DNA of 64,000 nt. Origin: Aquimarina sp. BL5. Lineage in GTDB: Bacteria; Bacteroidota; Bacteroidia; Flavobacteriales; Flavobacteriaceae. The stretch spans positions 1,449,501-1,513,500 of the forward strand of contig NZ_CP031963.1 of NCBI RefSeq assembly GCF_003443675.1, given 5' to 3'. The notes under the pieces were generated by a model. That model saw only the letters and a program-made list of their open reading frames with translations, ran no database searches and had not been told where the DNA came from. How positions within the stretch are numbered: the first letter of the stretch is position 1; each line of letters starts with the position of its first letter. Below, piece after piece: positions 1 to 7,831 of this stretch. Made by a program: the position numbers and the translations under genes.

Positions 1-396
1 CTTAAAATACGCGCCTACCAATTCTCCATACCACGGCCAAGAGTACTCCGTATCAGAAGCGGCATGAATTCCTACATAACCACCTCCAGCTTGTATATAT
101 TTTTCGAATTCAGCTTGTTGAGAAGCATCAAGAATATCCCCAGTAGTATGCAAAAATATCACCGCATCATATCGTTGTAGATTTAATAATGTAAACACAG
201 ATGCATTTACTGTATCATCTACCTCAAAGTCATTATCGATGCCCAATTGTTTTATCGCAGCGATTCCATCAGGAATAGAAGCGTGTGTAAATCCTTCCGT
301 TTTGGAAAACACCAATACTCTAAAACTTTGAGCAATGGCTGATGAACCAATTAGTAAGGCCATCACGATTAGAGTTATTTTTAATTTTATAAACAT
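1..396 (-). CDS. ThuA-like domain protein (3' end outside window)
   Basis: The reading frame starts with ATG at 396 and runs off the left edge after 132 codons. It opens with a signal peptide (about 22 residues, ending SSAIAQ) and continues with a glutamine-amidotransferase-like fold typical of ThuA proteins: RVLVFSKTEGFTHASIP, then a stretch around YDAVIFLHTTGD and GGGYVGIHAASDTEYSWPWY. ThuA-like proteins are linked to sugar (trehalose, keto-glycoside) metabolism. The start of this gene faces away from the DUF1080 gene at 621, and the two families often occur together. The family call is firm; the substrate is unknown and the C-terminal part cannot be seen. Confidence 0.85.
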   Translation of the reverse strand, partial: MFIKLKITLIVMALLIGSSAIAQSFRVLVFSKTEGFTHASIPDGIAAIKQLGIDNDFEVDDTVNASVFTLLNLQRYDAVIFLHTTGDILDASQQAEFEKYIQAGGGYVGIHAASDTEYSWPWYGELVGAYFK

Positions 397-620
397 TTTT
401 AATTGATTAACTAAATTTTTCTTTTACTTGTTAGATATTCTTTTACATTCATATCATATGAGTAATATTATGATAATCCCAGCTAAAAGACCATAACAAT
501 AAGGTTAATTTGTAACACAAACTCGTTGAAATTAGCAAATATTATATTCCGTGTTAGGATATATTACATTTTAAATTATAACGATTTTTTTTTCTGAAAT
601 ATTACTTATCTTTAAATCAT

Positions 621-1424
621 ATGAAAAATTTTCTAAAAAAGATACTGTTACTTGCTATTACAATAACTTTTACCTTCTGTAATTCGAAGAAAAACACTCC
701 CGAATTAGTTGTTGAAAAAGGAGAAGACTCTCCTATTACTAAGAAAGAGATAACAGACCCTAAGGAAACCGAAGTCTGGAACCCAGAACCTAAAGCAGTT
801 TCTTTTAATGAAGTGAATGTACCTTCAGATGCTATCGTACTTTTTAATGGAAATGATTTAGACCAATGGATCTCTACAAAAGATAGTACAGCAGCTTCTT
901 GGACTATCAATCCAGATAAGACTATGACTGTAAAACCAGGAACTGGTGATATACAAACAAAAAGTAATTTTGGAAGTGTCCAATTACACTTAGAATGGAA
1001 AGCTCCTGACGTAGTTAAAGGAGAAGGACAAGGTAGAGGAAATAGTGGGGTTTTCTTTCAGGATAAATATGAGGTGCAGATTTTGGATAGTTATCAGAAT
1101 CGTACCTATTCTAACGGACAAGCAACTTCGATATATAAACAACATATACCACTAGTGAATGCGACAAAACCAAACGACCAATGGCAAACTTATGATATCA
1201 TTTTTCACGAACCTAAATTTGATACTGATGGTAAAAAAACCAAATCAGGATCATTTACAGTAATTCATAACGGAGTACTTGTACAAGATCACGTAGAAAT
1301 TTTAGGAAGTACAGAATACATTGGTCCTCCTAAAAATGATCCACACGGTAAAGGACCGATAAAATTACAAGATCATAGTAATCCAGTACATTACCGAAAT
1401 ATATGGTTAAGGGAATTGGACTAA
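621..1424 (+). CDS. DUF1080 (3-keto-disaccharide hydrolase family) lipoprotein
   Basis: A 267-residue protein with a lipoprotein signal (hydrophobic stretch then TFTFC, lipid Cys at about residue 20), an acidic/Lys-rich linker to about residue 60, then a DUF1080 jelly-roll domain to the C-terminus (IVLFNGNDLDQW, GNSGVFFQDKYEVQILDSY, GPIKLQDHSNPVHYRNIWLREL). DUF1080 proteins include hydrolases and lyases acting on 3-keto-glycosides and many surface glycan-binding forms. It ends directly against the 3' end of the convergent sugar kinase. A periplasmic or surface role in sugar degradation is inferred from the family; the substrate is not evident. Confidence 0.85.
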   Translation: MKNFLKKILLLAITITFTFCNSKKNTPELVVEKGEDSPITKKEITDPKETEVWNPEPKAVSFNEVNVPSDAIVLFNGNDLDQWISTKDSTAASWTINPDKTMTVKPGTGDIQTKSNFGSVQLHLEWKAPDVVKGEGQGRGNSGVFFQDKYEVQILDSYQNRTYSNGQATSIYKQHIPLVNATKPNDQWQTYDIIFHEPKFDTDGKKTKSGSFTVIHNGVLVQDHVEILGSTEYIGPPKNDPHGKGPIKLQDHSNPVHYRNIWLRELD

Positions 1425-2306
1425 TTATTGATTATTAATAAATTTTGCAACCTCATCATCAGTAAAAGTAGGATTAGCACCCTCACTTCCTGCAACCATA
1501 GCTCCTATTGCACAGGCATAGTCAATAGACAATTGAGGTTCATTACCTTTTAATAATTTAGAAATTAAGGTAGCTAAAAAAGAATCTCCCGCTCCAACTG
1601 TATCTATCACTTTAATTTTATAACCACTGTTATGATAAAAAGAATCCTTATAAAATAAAGTAGCGCCTTTCCCCCCTTTTGTAACACAAACTTGATCGGT
1701 ACCGGTATACCTAGAAATAGCCCTTATTTGATCTTCAAGGGTAGTTTCATTTATCTCAAAATGATTGCAAATTTCATCAAGTTCTTCGTCGTTTAATTTA
1801 ATAAAATCTGCTTTATTCATTAATTCCGAAAGCAATTTCACATCATAATGAGGCGGTCTTAGGTTTACATCTAAAATTTTAAACTTAGCTTTATCTAAAA
1901 GTTCCAATAATGTGTTTCTAGTAACCTCACTACGACTTGCTAAACTGCCATAAATAATTGCATCAGATGCAGTAACCTCATTAACAGCTTCTTCAGTAAT
2001 CTTTATGAAATCCCAAGCAACGGGATAACTAATCTCATAAGATGCTGTCCCCTCATTATCTAAAGTCACTAAAACCTCACCAGTATGATGCTGATAATCC
2101 TTTTGTATTGTTTCTGAGGACAACCCTTGCTTATCAACGTATGTGGTAATATCATGTCCTAAATCATCAACCCCAACTTTAGTGATAATGGAAGCATCGA
2201 TTCCCATTGTTTTTAATCTTAAAGCGACATTAAGCGGAGCACCACCGATTTTTTTGTGATGTGGAAATATATCCCAAAGTACTTCTCCAAAACAAGTAAT
2301 TTTCAT
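1425..2306 (-). CDS. PfkB-family sugar kinase, fructokinase-like
   Basis: A 293-residue PfkB/ribokinase-type kinase. It begins MKITCFGEVLWDIFPHHKK, with the GGAPLNVALRL motif that binds the sugar, and carries the C-terminal DTVGAGDSFLA signature (anion hole and catalytic Asp). The close match to bacterial fructokinases over the first 40 residues suggests ATP-dependent phosphorylation of fructose or a similar hexose in the cytoplasm. It lies after the terminator of the arginine operon, so it is probably transcribed separately, and its stop codon abuts the stop of the convergent DUF1080 gene. Family certain, substrate inferred. Confidence 0.85.
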   Translation of the reverse strand: MKITCFGEVLWDIFPHHKKIGGAPLNVALRLKTMGIDASIITKVGVDDLGHDITTYVDKQGLSSETIQKDYQHHTGEVLVTLDNEGTASYEISYPVAWDFIKITEEAVNEVTASDAIIYGSLASRSEVTRNTLLELLDKAKFKILDVNLRPPHYDVKLLSELMNKADFIKLNDEELDEICNHFEINETTLEDQIRAISRYTGTDQVCVTKGGKGATLFYKDSFYHNSGYKIKVIDTVGAGDSFLATLISKLLKGNEPQLSIDYACAIGAMVAGSEGANPTFTDDEVAKFINNQ

Positions 2307-2354
2307 GATGTTCTAAATTTTATCTAAGATATCAATTATTAAACTGTTACTACT

Positions 2355-2395
2355 CAAAAAAACAACCCTCACCGGTTAACTACTCCGATGAGGGT
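2355..2395 (-). terminator. Rho-independent terminator of the arginine/proline operon
   Basis: Read on the minus strand, a 7-bp stem (ACCCTCA at 2389-2395 paired with TGAGGGT at 2365-2371) with a 17-base loop is followed by TGTTTTTTTG. It lies 145 bases after argH and before the sugar kinase start, so it most likely ends the long arg/pro transcript. Confidence 0.75.
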
Positions 2396-2503
2396 CTAGG
2401 TTGAAGCCAAAAAAATTAAACTAACTCAACTTACACTCAATTAACAGCTTCAACTTCTCTTCAATGTTTTTAGTTCATATGTAAACAAATAGATTTTGGC
2501 CTA

Positions 2504-2530
2504 CATTTCGACAAGCTCAATACGGCAAAC
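2504..2530. repeat. Copy of a dispersed TTCGACAAGCTCA repeat
   Basis: Single copy with the core TTCGACAAGCTCA located between argH and the terminator. The same core, in either orientation, recurs at 3844-3903 and 10963-10981, all in gaps between genes of the arginine operon. It resembles REP-type intercistronic sequences. Confidence 0.55.
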
Positions 2531-2539
2531 TATTGTCTG

Positions 2540-3817
2540 CTACACTGAATCTAGTTTTTCTTTAATATGATCTAAACACAAATTATTTATACTTCCTATA
2601 TGACTATGCTTCGTATTTTTTTCTGGTTTGTAATTTCCGTTTTCGATATCTAGTCCAATTTTCACATACGCATCTCTAAAGGACATTCCTTTCATCACTA
2701 ATTCATTTAATGTATCTACACTAAACAAATAATCATATTTAGAATCTTCTAAAATAGTCTCATTTACCGTAATACTTTTTAGCGCATAGATTGCCATTTC
2801 TAAACATGCTTTTAGATCTTGAATTGCTGGAACAATTCCTTCTTTAAGCAATTGTAAATCTCTATGATAACCGCTAGGCAAGTTGTTAGTCAACAAGCTT
2901 AACTCATAAGGTAACGCTTGAACTTTATTACACTTTCCTCTTATAAGTTCAAACACATCTGGATTCTTTTTATGTGGCATAATACTAGAACCCGTAGTTA
3001 ACTCTGATGGAATGCTCATAAAATCAAAATTCTGACTCATATAGAGACAAACATCCATTGCTAGTTTAGAGAGTGTTCCTGCTACACTACTCATTGCATA
3101 AGCGGTAGATTTTTCGGATTTTCCTCTGCTCATTTGTGCAGCTACCACATTATATTTTAGCGTTTCAAAACCTAATTCTTTCGTAGTAAATTCTCTGTCA
3201 ATGGGAAATGAACTTCCGTATCCGGCGGCACTACCTAATGGATTTTGATCTACAACTTTTAGTGCGGCATTCACAAAATACAAATCATCTACAAAACTCT
3301 CTGCATAGGCTGAAAACCATAAACCAAATGAAGATGGCATTGCAATCTGAAGATGTGTATATCCTGGCACGAGCACTTCTTTATATTTTTCTGCTGTACT
3401 TAATAGGTTTTCTGATAATTCTTTAACCTGAGACTTGATAGCTACTAGTTCATCCTTTAGATATAAATGCATCGCTACCAAAACTTGATCATTTCTGGAT
3501 CTAGCCGTATGGATTTTTTTCCCTGCGTCTCCTATCTTTTTTGTTAGTTCGAATTCAATTTTAGAATGTACATCTTCAAACTGATCTTCAATTACAAAAG
3601 TGCCTTCTTCAACTTGCTTTGCCAACATATCTAGTTCTTCTTCAATTGCAGAAATATCCTGATCGGAGAGTAGCTCAATCTTATGCAACATCTTAGCGTG
3701 CGCCAAGGTCGCTTGTATATCATATTTAGCAATTACCAAATCTAGTTGTCTGTCATTACCGACAGTAAACATATCTATCTTTTGGTCTGTTGGTAATCCT
3801 TTATCCCAAAGTTTCAT
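2540..3817 (-). CDS. argH: Argininosuccinate lyase
   Basis: A 425-residue member of the fumarase/aspartase superfamily. It has the signature GSSIMPHKKNPDVFELIRG containing the catalytic serine loop, and the upstream conserved HTARSRNDQV segment. It splits argininosuccinate into arginine and fumarate, the last step of arginine synthesis, in the cytoplasm. It is slightly shorter than the about 457-residue E. coli enzyme, as is usual in Bacteroidetes. It is the last gene of the minus-strand operon, separated from the argE-like gene by a 91-base gap holding an inverted repeat. The assignment is firm. Confidence 0.96.
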   Translation of the reverse strand: MKLWDKGLPTDQKIDMFTVGNDRQLDLVIAKYDIQATLAHAKMLHKIELLSDQDISAIEEELDMLAKQVEEGTFVIEDQFEDVHSKIEFELTKKIGDAGKKIHTARSRNDQVLVAMHLYLKDELVAIKSQVKELSENLLSTAEKYKEVLVPGYTHLQIAMPSSFGLWFSAYAESFVDDLYFVNAALKVVDQNPLGSAAGYGSSFPIDREFTTKELGFETLKYNVVAAQMSRGKSEKSTAYAMSSVAGTLSKLAMDVCLYMSQNFDFMSIPSELTTGSSIMPHKKNPDVFELIRGKCNKVQALPYELSLLTNNLPSGYHRDLQLLKEGIVPAIQDLKACLEMAIYALKSITVNETILEDSKYDYLFSVDTLNELVMKGMSFRDAYVKIGLDIENGNYKPEKNTKHSHIGSINNLCLDHIKEKLDSV

Positions 3818-3843
3818 TTTCTTTATTTATATCGTTTATTATT

Positions 3844-3903
3844 GTCAGGCTGAGCTTGTCTAAGCCTATATATTAGTTACACTTCGACAAGCACAGTGTG
3901 ACA
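3844..3903. repeat. Inverted pair of the TTCGACAAGC repeat (REP-like hairpin)
   Basis: Two facing copies, GTCAGGCTGAGCTTGTCTAAG (3844-3864, one orientation) and a CACTTCGACAAGCACAGTG copy (3880-3898, the other), separated by about 15 bases. They can fold into an imperfect long hairpin between the argE-like gene and argH, where it could stabilise or partly terminate the transcript. Confidence 0.55.
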
Positions 3904-3908
3904 CATAA

Positions 3909-4973
3909 TTATACTATTCCTTCTAAAATTTTAATATATAAATCTACACCTTCTTTGATTTCATCCACATATATAAATTCATCTGCAGAATGTGATCTTG
4001 TAGAATCTCCCGGTCCTAATTTTAGAGACGGACAACTCAATACTGATTGATCTGATAGGGTTGGTGATCCATAGGTCGTTCTACCTAAAGCGATGCCAGA
4101 TTTAACAATAGCATGATCTTTTGGTATTGATGAAGATCCTAAATGTAACGATCTTGGTTTTACCTCAACATTTTTGGGCATAGCTTGTTTCACCATTTCC
4201 AAAACCTCTTCATTTTTGTATTTATCGTTTACTCTAATATCAACTACTAAATCACAATGAGATGGTACTACATTATGCTGGTTACCCGCACTAACTTGTG
4301 TAACTGTCATTTTTACATCTCCTAAAGTTTCAGAACTTTTTTCGAATTTGTAATTCTTAAACCATTCAATTATTTCAAGTGTATTATAAATAGCATTATC
4401 GTTATTAGGATGTGCAGCGTGACTTGCGGTTCCTTTAACAGACACATCTAATACAAGTAATCCTTTCTCTGCAATGGCCAATTGCATTAGTGTTGGTTCT
4501 CCAACAATAGCGAATTCAACATTTTTTAAATACTTCAGGATACTTTTAAGACCTAAAGGACCACTACTCTCTTCTTCTGCGGACGCCGCTATCACTAAGT
4601 TATATTTCAAATTATCTTTATTGTAGAAATAAGTAAATGTTGTTATTAAAGATACTAAGCACCCTCCAGCATCATTACTTCCCAATCCATATAATTTACC
4701 ATCTTCTACAAATGCTCTGAAAGGATCATTTGTATAATTACCATTAGGCTTTACGGTATCGTGATGAGAGTTCAGTAAAATAGTCGGCTTCGTTTCATCA
4801 AAATATTTATTGTACGCCCAAATATTATTGTTTTCTCTTTCGAAAGGGATATCGTATTGATTAAACCAATTCTCAATCAAATTTGCAGTTCCCTCCTCTT
4901 CTGAAGAAAAAGACTGCGTTTCGATCAATGTATGTAAAAGCTTAATGGCTTTGTTTGTTAATTCTTCTATCAT
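3909..4973 (-). CDS. argE: M20 metallopeptidase, acetyl/succinyl-ornithine (or -citrulline) deacylase, ArgE-type
   Basis: A 354-residue M20 zinc peptidase. Metal ligands are visible in NSHHDT (His70, Asp72), GSNDAGG (Asp101) and AEEESSG (Glu133/134), with a dimerisation domain in the middle. M20 enzymes of this branch are ArgE/DapE-like amide hydrolases. Placed between argB and argH in an arginine operon that uses an N-acylornithine carbamoyltransferase, it most likely removes the acyl group from N-succinyl- or N-acetyl-citrulline to give citrulline for ArgG. The exact acyl group is inferred from the neighbouring transferase. It lies 2 bases downstream of argB. Confidence 0.85.
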   Translation of the reverse strand: MIEELTNKAIKLLHTLIETQSFSSEEEGTANLIENWFNQYDIPFERENNNIWAYNKYFDETKPTILLNSHHDTVKPNGNYTNDPFRAFVEDGKLYGLGSNDAGGCLVSLITTFTYFYNKDNLKYNLVIAASAEEESSGPLGLKSILKYLKNVEFAIVGEPTLMQLAIAEKGLLVLDVSVKGTASHAAHPNNDNAIYNTLEIIEWFKNYKFEKSSETLGDVKMTVTQVSAGNQHNVVPSHCDLVVDIRVNDKYKNEEVLEMVKQAMPKNVEVKPRSLHLGSSSIPKDHAIVKSGIALGRTTYGSPTLSDQSVLSCPSLKLGPGDSTRSHSADEFIYVDEIKEGVDLYIKILEGIV

Positions 4974-4975
4974 TA

Positions 4976-5761
4976 TTATAGACTCAAAGTTGTGTGTTTT
5001 ATGGTTTTATCTTTTATAAAATCTGCATTTGCTATATGTACCTTACTTACTTTTTTCTGTAACGCATCAAAACAATTTTGAAGTTTTGGCAACATGCCAT
5101 CTGCAATAACCTCTGCATCTCTTAATTGATTATACTTTTCTAAATCAATATGCTCTATTACAGAATCTTTATCTGCTATATTTTCTAAAACTCCTTGTAA
5201 TTCGAAACAATAAAAGAGTGACACCTTATAATAATCACTCATTGCAGAAGCTATTTCGGAAGCAATGGTATCGGCATTCGTATTAAACAATTGTCCATTA
5301 CCATCATGAGTGACAGCGCAAAAAACAGGTACTATATCTAATTCTAAAAATCCTTTGATTACCTCTGCATTTACCTTTGTAACATCACCTACGAATCCAT
5401 AATCAACAAACTTCACTGGTCTTTTAGCTGCACTTATAACATTGGCATCCGTTCCTGTGAGTCCCAATGCATTACAATTATGCTTCTGTAAACCAGAAAC
5501 GATGGTTTTATTTAACAATCCTGCATAGGTCATCACTACAATATCCAAATTCTCTGCAGAAGTAATTCTCCTTCCATCAATCATCTCCGTTTTCACTCCT
5601 AATCTGGAAGCTAATTTAGTTGCTGATTTTCCACCTCCGTGGATTAAAATTTTAGGCTCTTCAATTTTAGAAAAATCTTGCAAAAAGGAGTTTAAAGCAT
5701 TTTCATCTTCGATGATATTTCCTCCAATCTTAGCTACCAATAATTTTTGTTTTATCTCCAT
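4976..5761 (-). CDS. argB: N-acylglutamate kinase
   Basis: A 261-residue amino-acid kinase family protein: KLLVAKIGGNIIEDE at the N-terminus, ILIHGGGKSATKLASRLG for glutamate/ATP binding, and NADTIASEIASAM near the C-terminus. It phosphorylates N-acetyl- or, more likely here, N-succinyl-glutamate, the second step of arginine synthesis. The start is taken at ATG 5761, because the alternative GTG at 5803 lies inside an inserted repeat and would add 14 residues unlike the family. The first codons are duplicated about 121 bases upstream as a dead fragment. Operon position is between the carbamoyltransferase and the argE-like gene. Confidence 0.93.
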   Translation of the reverse strand: MEIKQKLLVAKIGGNIIEDENALNSFLQDFSKIEEPKILIHGGGKSATKLASRLGVKTEMIDGRRITSAENLDIVVMTYAGLLNKTIVSGLQKHNCNALGLTGTDANVISAAKRPVKFVDYGFVGDVTKVNAEVIKGFLELDIVPVFCAVTHDGNGQLFNTNADTIASEIASAMSDYYKVSLFYCFELQGVLENIADKDSVIEHIDLEKYNQLRDAEVIADGMLPKLQNCFDALQKKVSKVHIANADFIKDKTIKHTTLSL

Positions 5762-5873
5762 ATTATAAATTTGTATTGCCAACGCGCCTTCTGGCTCATT
5801 CACTAAAAATGTCCACTGGACATTTTCTTAACGTTCTGCCCTCTCCAATCTTAGCTACCAATAATTTTTGTTT
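5722..5873. repeat. Partial duplication of the argB 5' end flanking a small insert with a perfect palindrome
   Basis: A 31-base direct repeat covers argB codons 4-13 (5722-5752) and recurs exactly at 5843-5873. Between the copies lies about 90 bp holding a perfect 10-bp inverted repeat around C5816 (AAAATGTCCA at 5806-5815, TGGACATTTT at 5817-5826). The upstream copy encodes a 28-codon reading frame with its own ATG at 5883 that starts like ArgB (MKTKQKLLVAKIG) and then leaves the family. This looks like a small element insertion or a local duplication scar. Confidence 0.75.
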
Positions 5874-5923
5874 CGTTTTCATACCAATTATTACCCTAAC
5901 CTTCTTCAGAAAGAGAGAACGTT

Positions 5924-6868
5924 TTACTTATTTTCTAATATCTTCTTTAACACTAATTGAGCAGCATAGGTTCTATTATTTGCCTGTTCAATTACAATCG
6001 AGTTCTCACTATCAATAACCGCATCATCTATAACCACATTTCTTCTTACAGGTAAACAATGCATAAACTTTGCATTATTAGTTGATTTCATTTTCTCTTC
6101 TGTAATTTTCCAGCTCTGATCTTGAGATGATTTTCCATAATCCGTATAAGAACTCCAATTCTTCACATATACGAAATCTGCATCTTTCAATGCATTCTCT
6201 TGATCGTACTCTATGGGCACCTTATTGGTAATCTGACTGGCTAACTCAAATCCCACTGGGTGGGTAATTACAAAATCGGCATCCAATTGTTGCGCCATTT
6301 CTACAAAAGAATTAGCAACTGCCTGCGGTAAGGCTTTTGGATGCGGTGCCCACGATAGTACAATCTTTGGTTTGTGTTTTGGCTTATGTTCTGCTATTGT
6401 AATAGCATCTGTTAATGCCTGTAAAGGATGACCCGTAGCGCTTTCCATATTAATTACAGGAATCGTAGCATACTGGATAAAACTCTTAAGTACCTTTTCT
6501 TGATAATCTTCTTCTCTATTATCTAATTTTGCAAAAGCTCTGATTGCCAACACATCACAATACTGAGAAACTACTTGAGCTGCTTCTTTTACATGTTCCG
6601 AATTTCCCTGATCCATTACTGTTCCATCTCCATATTCTAAAGACCAGCCTTCTCCAGTAAAATTCATGACGATTACATTCATACCAAGGTTTAAAGCCGC
6701 TTTTTGAGTACTCAGCCTTGTACGTAAGCTTGGATTAAAGAACAATAACCCAATGGTTTTGTCTTCTCCTAAAGTTTTATCGGACAAAGGATTTTGCTTC
6801 ATCTCAATAGCTTCATTCACCCAATTATTTAGTGAATCGATATCTTTTATTGAAAAATAATTATTCAT
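5924..6868 (-). CDS. argF': N-succinylornithine (or N-acetylornithine) carbamoyltransferase
   Basis: A 314-residue transcarbamylase with the carbamoyl-phosphate site FFNPSLRTRLSTQKAALN (residues 43-60) and the HCLPVRRN motif near the C-terminus. It follows the N-acylornithine transcarbamylases of Bacteroides and Xanthomonas rather than ordinary OTCase. From memory of the Bacteroides fragilis sequence, it aligns without gaps over the first 90 residues, and the residue that separates the two specificities (Pro90 in the B. fragilis succinyl enzyme, Glu92 in the Xanthomonas acetyl enzyme) is Ser90 here. Ser at this position is known to give succinyl specificity, so N-succinylornithine is the likelier substrate. 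Confidence 0.88.
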   Translation of the reverse strand: MNNYFSIKDIDSLNNWVNEAIEMKQNPLSDKTLGEDKTIGLLFFNPSLRTRLSTQKAALNLGMNVIVMNFTGEGWSLEYGDGTVMDQGNSEHVKEAAQVVSQYCDVLAIRAFAKLDNREEDYQEKVLKSFIQYATIPVINMESATGHPLQALTDAITIAEHKPKHKPKIVLSWAPHPKALPQAVANSFVEMAQQLDADFVITHPVGFELASQITNKVPIEYDQENALKDADFVYVKNWSSYTDYGKSSQDQSWKITEEKMKSTNNAKFMHCLPVRRNVVIDDAVIDSENSIVIEQANNRTYAAQLVLKKILENK

Positions 6869-7018
6869 ATTTTTTGTATTACGAAAAAAGAGGTTAGAAA
6901 AAAGAAAATAAACCCTGTCATAATTTATTTTGAAAACTCATTGTTATTCTTTGAAATTCTTCTAGTCTATTCTCCAAAACTTCTAATTTTCTATTTTTAG
7001 CATTATATCTTTTTCTGA

Positions 7019-7831
7019 TTAGAGTTTATTCTCTATGATCTCTTTTTTACTTTCAACTTTAATCATAGTAAAAGGAATCTTCTTACCAATTGCTTTAACC
7101 ATAAAATCATCATTTAATCCGTTTACAATCCAAGTTTCTATAGCTGCATTTTGCGCAATACTGGCTGCTTGTATTTTGGACTTCATCCCACCCGTTCCGT
7201 GTGTAGAAATAGATGAAACAATTTCGTTTGTCAATGATGCTATATCATCTACTTTATCAATTGTTTGATATGTGTTATTCTCAACTGATTCTCTTGTACA
7301 AATACCATTGGTATTCGTCGCAATTACTAATAAATCAGCTTCCAACAAACTAGCTGTTAAAGCGGCTAATTTATCATTATCCCCAAATTGAATTTCGTCG
7401 GTAGCGACTGTGTCATTTTCATTAATAATTGGGATATAGTTATTAGCGACTAATACGTTAATTGTGTTCACAATATTCTTTTTGGATTGTTCCCTTTCAA
7501 AATCAGAATATGACAACAAACATTGGGATGTTAGTAAACCTAAATCTCTAAAACTCTCCTGAAAAATTCGCATTAAATGAGGCTGTCCGATAGATGCTAA
7601 TGCCTGCTTTACATTAATCTCTTTTCCATTACTTTCTAAATTCACAAATTGTTTTGCCACGGCAATAGCGCCTGAACTTACAATCACAAACTCATAACGG
7701 TCTTGCAAAGCAACTATCTGTCTACCAATATCTTCTATCTTACCTCTTGAGATATGATCTGTACCTTTTGTCAAAACGTTAGAACCTATCTTCAGTACTA
7801 TCCTTTTTTTATCTGATCTGTCCATCTCCAT
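7019..7831 (-). CDS. proB: Glutamate 5-kinase
   Basis: A 270-residue amino-acid kinase: RIVLKIGSNVLTKG at the N-terminus, SSGAIAVAKQFV, FGDNDKLAALTASLLEADLLV and GTGGMKSKIQAA. It phosphorylates glutamate to gamma-glutamyl phosphate, the first step of proline synthesis. At this length it lacks the C-terminal PUA domain of the 367-residue E. coli enzyme. The gene overlaps the upstream proA by 23 bases, so the two are translationally coupled. The start could also be the Met at residue 3. Unusually, it is embedded in an arginine operon. Confidence 0.93.
   Translation of the reverse strand: MEMDRSDKKRIVLKIGSNVLTKGTDHISRGKIEDIGRQIVALQDRYEFVIVSSGAIAVAKQFVNLESNGKEINVKQALASIGQPHLMRIFQESFRDLGLLTSQCLLSYSDFEREQSKKNIVNTINVLVANNYIPIINENDTVATDEIQFGDNDKLAALTASLLEADLLVIATNTNGICTRESVENNTYQTIDKVDDIASLTNEIVSSISTHGTGGMKSKIQAASIAQNAAIETWIVNGLNDDFMVKAIGKKIPFTMIKVESKKEIIENKL

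Noticed and set aside
5762..5803. GTG-started N-terminal extension of ArgB by 14 residues
   Set aside because: The extension lies in the inserted repeat sequence and does not match the family; ATG 5761 gives the normal N-terminus.
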